Notes under the pieces: model-generated
The model's input: the letters and a program-made list of their open reading frames with translations, nothing else
Database searches by the model: none
What the model was told of the DNA's origin: nothing
Translations under genes and position numbers: made by a program
Shown here: positions 6,088 to 8,377 of the stretch, one piece after another
Layout: each line of letters starts with the position of its first letter
Numbering within the stretch: position 1 is the stretch's first letter
Assembly (NCBI GenBank): GCA_009785545.1
Contig: WQWD01000096.1
Location: 1 to 8,377, forward strand
Direction of reading: 5' to 3'
Source: Treponema sp.
GTDB taxonomy: Bacteria > Spirochaetota > Spirochaetia > Treponematales > Breznakiellaceae
Length of the DNA: 8,377 bases

Positions 6088-8190
6088 GTTAACCTTAACT
6101 TTTGCAGTCACTGGAGTAGACGCACCTTTCTCCACAGATACGGGGACAGGGGCGGCATCTGCAGCAATCACTGTGTAAGAGCCCGGTACAAGTATGTGTT
6201 CGCCTTCGCTGTTTACTGTTTCAAAAGCTTTGGCGGACAGCTCGAAGTCCACAGTAACGGTTTTTCCCGCAGGGATTGTCACACGGCTAAAAGCCCTCAG
6301 CGAAGACAATGGATCATTCTCGCCCCTGTTATCTTTTGTTACATAAATTTGTACTACTTCGTCAGCATCACGTTTGCCTGTGTTTGTTACGTTAACCGAA
6401 ACTTTGACAGTTTCTCCGTCTGAGATCGACGGCGATGATAGCTCAATCGAATCAAATTTAAAAGTTGTGTAGGAAAGGCCAAAGCCGAATGGGTACAACG
6501 GTTTTTCTGTCATGTAGCGGTATGTTCTGCCCTTCATGGAATAGTCCTCGTACGAAGGAAGCTGATCGGTAGAAGTGTAAAAGGTGACGGGCAGTTTTCC
6601 CGAAGGAACAACATCGCCGAAAAGAATGTCGGCTAACGCTTTCCCGCCTTTTTCTCCCGGATACCACGCCAAAACCACAGCATCCGCAATATCGTCAGGG
6701 AAAGCGATGGCGCTTCCGCCGGTAAGAACCAATACGACAGGTTTGCCTGCGGCTCGAACTGTACGCAAGAACTTGATTTGCCAAGGAGGAAGCTCTATGG
6801 TGTTGCGGTCGCCGTTTGCATCCGAAGCGATGGCGTCTCCTTCTTCACCTTCGATGGAACCGTCCAATCCCATGATCGCTATAAAAAGGTCTGTGCCAGC
6901 CCCTGTGAAAAAATGCTCGCCTTCCACGTTGCCAAAAGCGCCAGGGCGGTTTTCTGTATATTGAAGGCAGCCAGGTCTGAACTCGAGGTTAACAGCGTAA
7001 TTGTCTTTAACTTTTCCGGCGATTCCCTCAAGGAAGGTAATAGAATTTGCGCTAATGCCGTAGTAGTTTCCAAAAAGTGTAAGCGGATTGGCGGCGCTCG
7101 GACCTACAAGCGTTATGCGCTTTGCGCTGTTGTCAAGCGGGAGGAGTCCATTGTCGTTTTTGAGCAAAACGATTGATTTTTCTGCGGCAGTTAAAGCGAG
7201 CTTCTGATGTTTTTCGCAGTTGATTACCGAATGTCCCAGTTTATCCCACTTGCCATTTCCTTCGGTATTGAACATTCCCAGCTTAAAGCGTGTTCGCAGA
7301 AGGCGTGTCAGGGCGGTATCAATCGCTTCTTCGGTAACCAAACCTTTTTTGTGCGCAACAGTCAGCATTGGGTATGTGCAGCCGCAGTTAAGATCGCAGC
7401 CTGCGTTCAAAGCAAGAGCGGCGGATTCCTCCGGAGAGTTTGTTACTTTGTGGTGTTCGTGGAAATCACGGATCGCCCAGCAGTCGGAAACAACATGGCC
7501 TTTGAATCCCCAGCTTTCACGAAGAGTTTCTTTTAACAGAAAATAACTTCCGCAGCACGGCTCACCCAAAGTACGATTGTATGCTCCCATTACAGCTTCT
7601 ACTCCGGCATCAACAAGCGCCTTGTATGTGGCAAGATAAGTTTCATATAAATCTTTTTTGGAAACAACAGCGTCAAATGTATGACGCAGCTTTTCGGGAC
7701 CGGAATGAACGGCAAAATGCTTGGCGCAGGCTGCCGCTTTTAAGTTGTCAGGATCGTCACCCTGTAAACCACGTACAAAAGCAGTTCCGATACACCCGGT
7801 AAGGTGGGGGTCTTCGCCGTAAGTTTCCTGCCCACGCCCCCAGCGAGGATCACGGAAAATATCGACATTAGGCGTCCAGAAAGTAAGCCCCCAGTACTGC
7901 CCCCGGTTTCCAAGCTTGGTTGCCTCGTTGTATTTGGCACGTGCTTCGTCGGAGATTGCTGCGGCGATTTCCTCGATAAATTTATCATCAAAAGTTGCCG
8001 CCAAAGCGATGGCTTGCGGGAACACTGTAGCGACACCCGCACGGGCAACACCGTGTAAACACTCGTTCCACCAATTATATTCGTGTATTCCCAAGCGTGG
8101 AATTGCCGGGCTGGTATACATCAACTGAGATACTTTTTCTTCAAGGGTCATCTGAGAAATCATTTCTTTTATTCTTGATTCGCGATCCAT
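6085..8190 (-). CDS. Glycoside hydrolase family 3, probable beta-xylosidase (possibly beta-glucosidase)
   Basis: This 701-aa protein has no signal peptide, so it should act in the cytoplasm on imported oligosaccharides. The GH3 N-terminal barrel (about 15-305) contains PRLGIHEYNWWNECLHGVAR (31-50), FWTPNVDIFRDPRWGRGQET, KH at 157-158, RH at 169-170, and the nucleophile D236 in VVSDCWAI. The GH3 C-terminal domain (about 335-545) carries GLDGSIEGEEGD (441-452), which should hold the acid/base glutamate. A fibronectin-III-like domain occupies about 590-680. The WWNE motif (E43) and the SIEGE region are typical of GH3 beta-xylosidases; many homologues are simply labelled beta-glucosidase. GGAGG (8195-8199) lies 4 nt before the ATG at 8188-8190. 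The last residues and TAG stop overlap the end of a MITE-like element, so the original C-terminus may have been changed slightly. Convergence with xylB supports a xylo-oligosaccharide role. Confidence 0.85.
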   Translation of the reverse strand: MDRESRIKEMISQMTLEEKVSQLMYTSPAIPRLGIHEYNWWNECLHGVARAGVATVFPQAIALAATFDDKFIEEIAAAISDEARAKYNEATKLGNRGQYWGLTFWTPNVDIFRDPRWGRGQETYGEDPHLTGCIGTAFVRGLQGDDPDNLKAAACAKHFAVHSGPEKLRHTFDAVVSKKDLYETYLATYKALVDAGVEAVMGAYNRTLGEPCCGSYFLLKETLRESWGFKGHVVSDCWAIRDFHEHHKVTNSPEESAALALNAGCDLNCGCTYPMLTVAHKKGLVTEEAIDTALTRLLRTRFKLGMFNTEGNGKWDKLGHSVINCEKHQKLALTAAEKSIVLLKNDNGLLPLDNSAKRITLVGPSAANPLTLFGNYYGISANSITFLEGIAGKVKDNYAVNLEFRPGCLQYTENRPGAFGNVEGEHFFTGAGTDLFIAIMGLDGSIEGEEGDAIASDANGDRNTIELPPWQIKFLRTVRAAGKPVVLVLTGGSAIAFPDDIADAVVLAWYPGEKGGKALADILFGDVVPSGKLPVTFYTSTDQLPSYEDYSMKGRTYRYMTEKPLYPFGFGLSYTTFKFDSIELSSPSISDGETVKVSVNVTNTGKRDADEVVQIYVTKDNRGENDPLSSLRAFSRVTIPAGKTVTVDFELSAKAFETVNSEGEHILVPGSYTVIAADAAPVPVSVEKGASTPVTAKVKVN

Positions 8191-8203
8191 AATGCCTCCG
8201 TAG

Positions 8204-8215
8204 CAAATGCGTTTG
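8204..8215. promoter_or_regulatory. Candidate operator near the GH3 gene transcription start
   Basis: CAAATGCGTTTG is an imperfect 12-bp palindrome (one mismatched pair, 10 of 12 bases symmetric). It lies directly downstream of the predicted start of the GH3 promoter, a usual position for a repressor site. The motif ACGCATT, read on the minus strand, recurs in the palindrome at 8323-8335 on the other side of the divergent region. Confidence 0.35.
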
Positions 8216-8223
8216 TTTTAACC

Positions 8224-8252
8224 AGTATATACCAAAAAAGGAAATTTATCAA
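8224..8252 (-). promoter_or_regulatory. Sigma70-type promoter of the GH3 gene
   Basis: On the minus strand TTGATA (8247-8252) and TATACT (8224-8229) are separated by exactly 17 bp, each close to consensus. The predicted start is near 8217, giving a leader of about 27 nt that includes the GGAGG ribosome site. Confidence 0.65.
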
Positions 8253-8285
8253 AGGAGTTTGCATTGTAAATGTTGCGTTGTAAAC

Positions 8286-8314
8286 TTCACAAACTCAATA
8301 ATAAATGTTAAAAT
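8286..8314 (+). promoter_or_regulatory. Sigma70-type promoter of the gene starting at 8362
   Basis: TTCACA (8286-8291) and TAAAAT (8309-8314) are separated by 17 bp, each one base from consensus. The predicted start is near 8321, giving a leader of about 40 nt. This promoter diverges from that of the GH3 gene. Confidence 0.55.
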
Positions 8315-8322
8315 GACAACAG

Positions 8323-8335
8323 TGCGTTTTACGCA
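8323..8335. promoter_or_regulatory. Palindrome at the predicted transcription start, candidate operator
   Basis: TGCGTTTTACGCA is a perfect 5-bp inverted repeat around TTT, at about +2 to +14 of the plus-strand transcript. It is too short and lacks a T-run, so a terminator is unlikely. The shared ACGCATT with the palindrome at 8204-8215 suggests one regulator for both divergent genes. Confidence 0.35.
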
Positions 8336-8361
8336 TTGAGAAAAACCATACGGAGGCGATA

Positions 8362-8377
8362 ATGGCAGATTATTTCG
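8362..8377 (+). CDS. Start of an unidentified gene (only MADYF visible)
   Basis: ATG at 8362-8364 follows GGAGG (8352-8356) by 5 nt and a good upstream promoter, so this is a real gene start. Five codons (MADYF) and one further base are visible, which is too little to identify a family. The divergent GH3 gene and nearby xylB make a sugar-use gene likely. Some xylose isomerases begin with a similar short M-x-x-[YF]-F stretch, but this is only a guess. Confidence 0.6.

Noticed and set aside
6196..8128. Many plus-strand open frames opposite the GH3 gene
   Set aside because: The minus strand encodes an intact GH3 enzyme with all motifs over this whole stretch; the plus-strand frames look like shadows.
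8323..8335. TGCGTTTTACGCA as an intrinsic terminator
   Set aside because: The stem is only 5 bp, no T-tract follows, and it lies just after a good promoter; an operator is more plausible.

Overview
The window looks like a piece of a spirochaete chromosome, most likely Treponema-like. This rests on the minus-strand cluster at its left end (M23 peptidase, bactofilin, YaaR/DUF327, PSP1/RicT), the style of the M23 membrane-anchor region, moderate GC, and clear Shine-Dalgarno sites. The genus call is inference; no rRNA or other phylogenetic marker is present.

Layout. (1) Positions 1-2605, minus strand: a tight four-gene unit read right to left, M23 peptidase > bactofilin > YaaR > RicT. Gaps are 8-14 nt, and bactofilin and yaaR overlap by 8 nt. 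RicT runs off the left edge. The first two genes form a cell-envelope/cytoskeleton pair; the last two recall the yaaR...yaaT region of Firmicutes. (2) Positions 2606-2965 hold no intact gene. They carry the C-terminal remnant of a 2-oxoacid:acceptor oxidoreductase gamma-type subunit, which ends against a 128-bp palindromic, MITE-like element built from three hairpins between imperfect 20-bp terminal inverted repeats. (3) Positions 2966-4387, minus strand: a five-TM membrane protein with a C-terminal DUF4097 beta-repeat region. (4) Positions 4487-5968, plus strand: xylulokinase, divergent from the DUF4097 gene; the two putative promoters share -35 DNA. (5) Positions 5980-6087: a second MITE-like inverted-repeat element of about 108 bp, flanked by TA, between convergent genes. 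Its right end supplies the stop codon of the next gene. (6) Positions 6085-8190, minus strand: a cytoplasmic GH3 glycosidase with beta-xylosidase-type features. (7) Positions 8191-8361: a divergent promoter region with two good sigma70-type promoters, each with a related palindrome near its predicted transcription start. (8) Position 8362 onward, plus strand: the first five codons of another gene.

The right half reads as a xylose/xylo-oligosaccharide module. The GH3 enzyme would release xylose from imported oligomers and XylB would phosphorylate D-xylulose. An isomerase is the missing step, and the gene starting at 8362 is a candidate by context only. No tRNA, rRNA, CRISPR array or complete insertion sequence was seen. 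The most unusual features are the two small palindromic elements and the gene remnant beside one of them.
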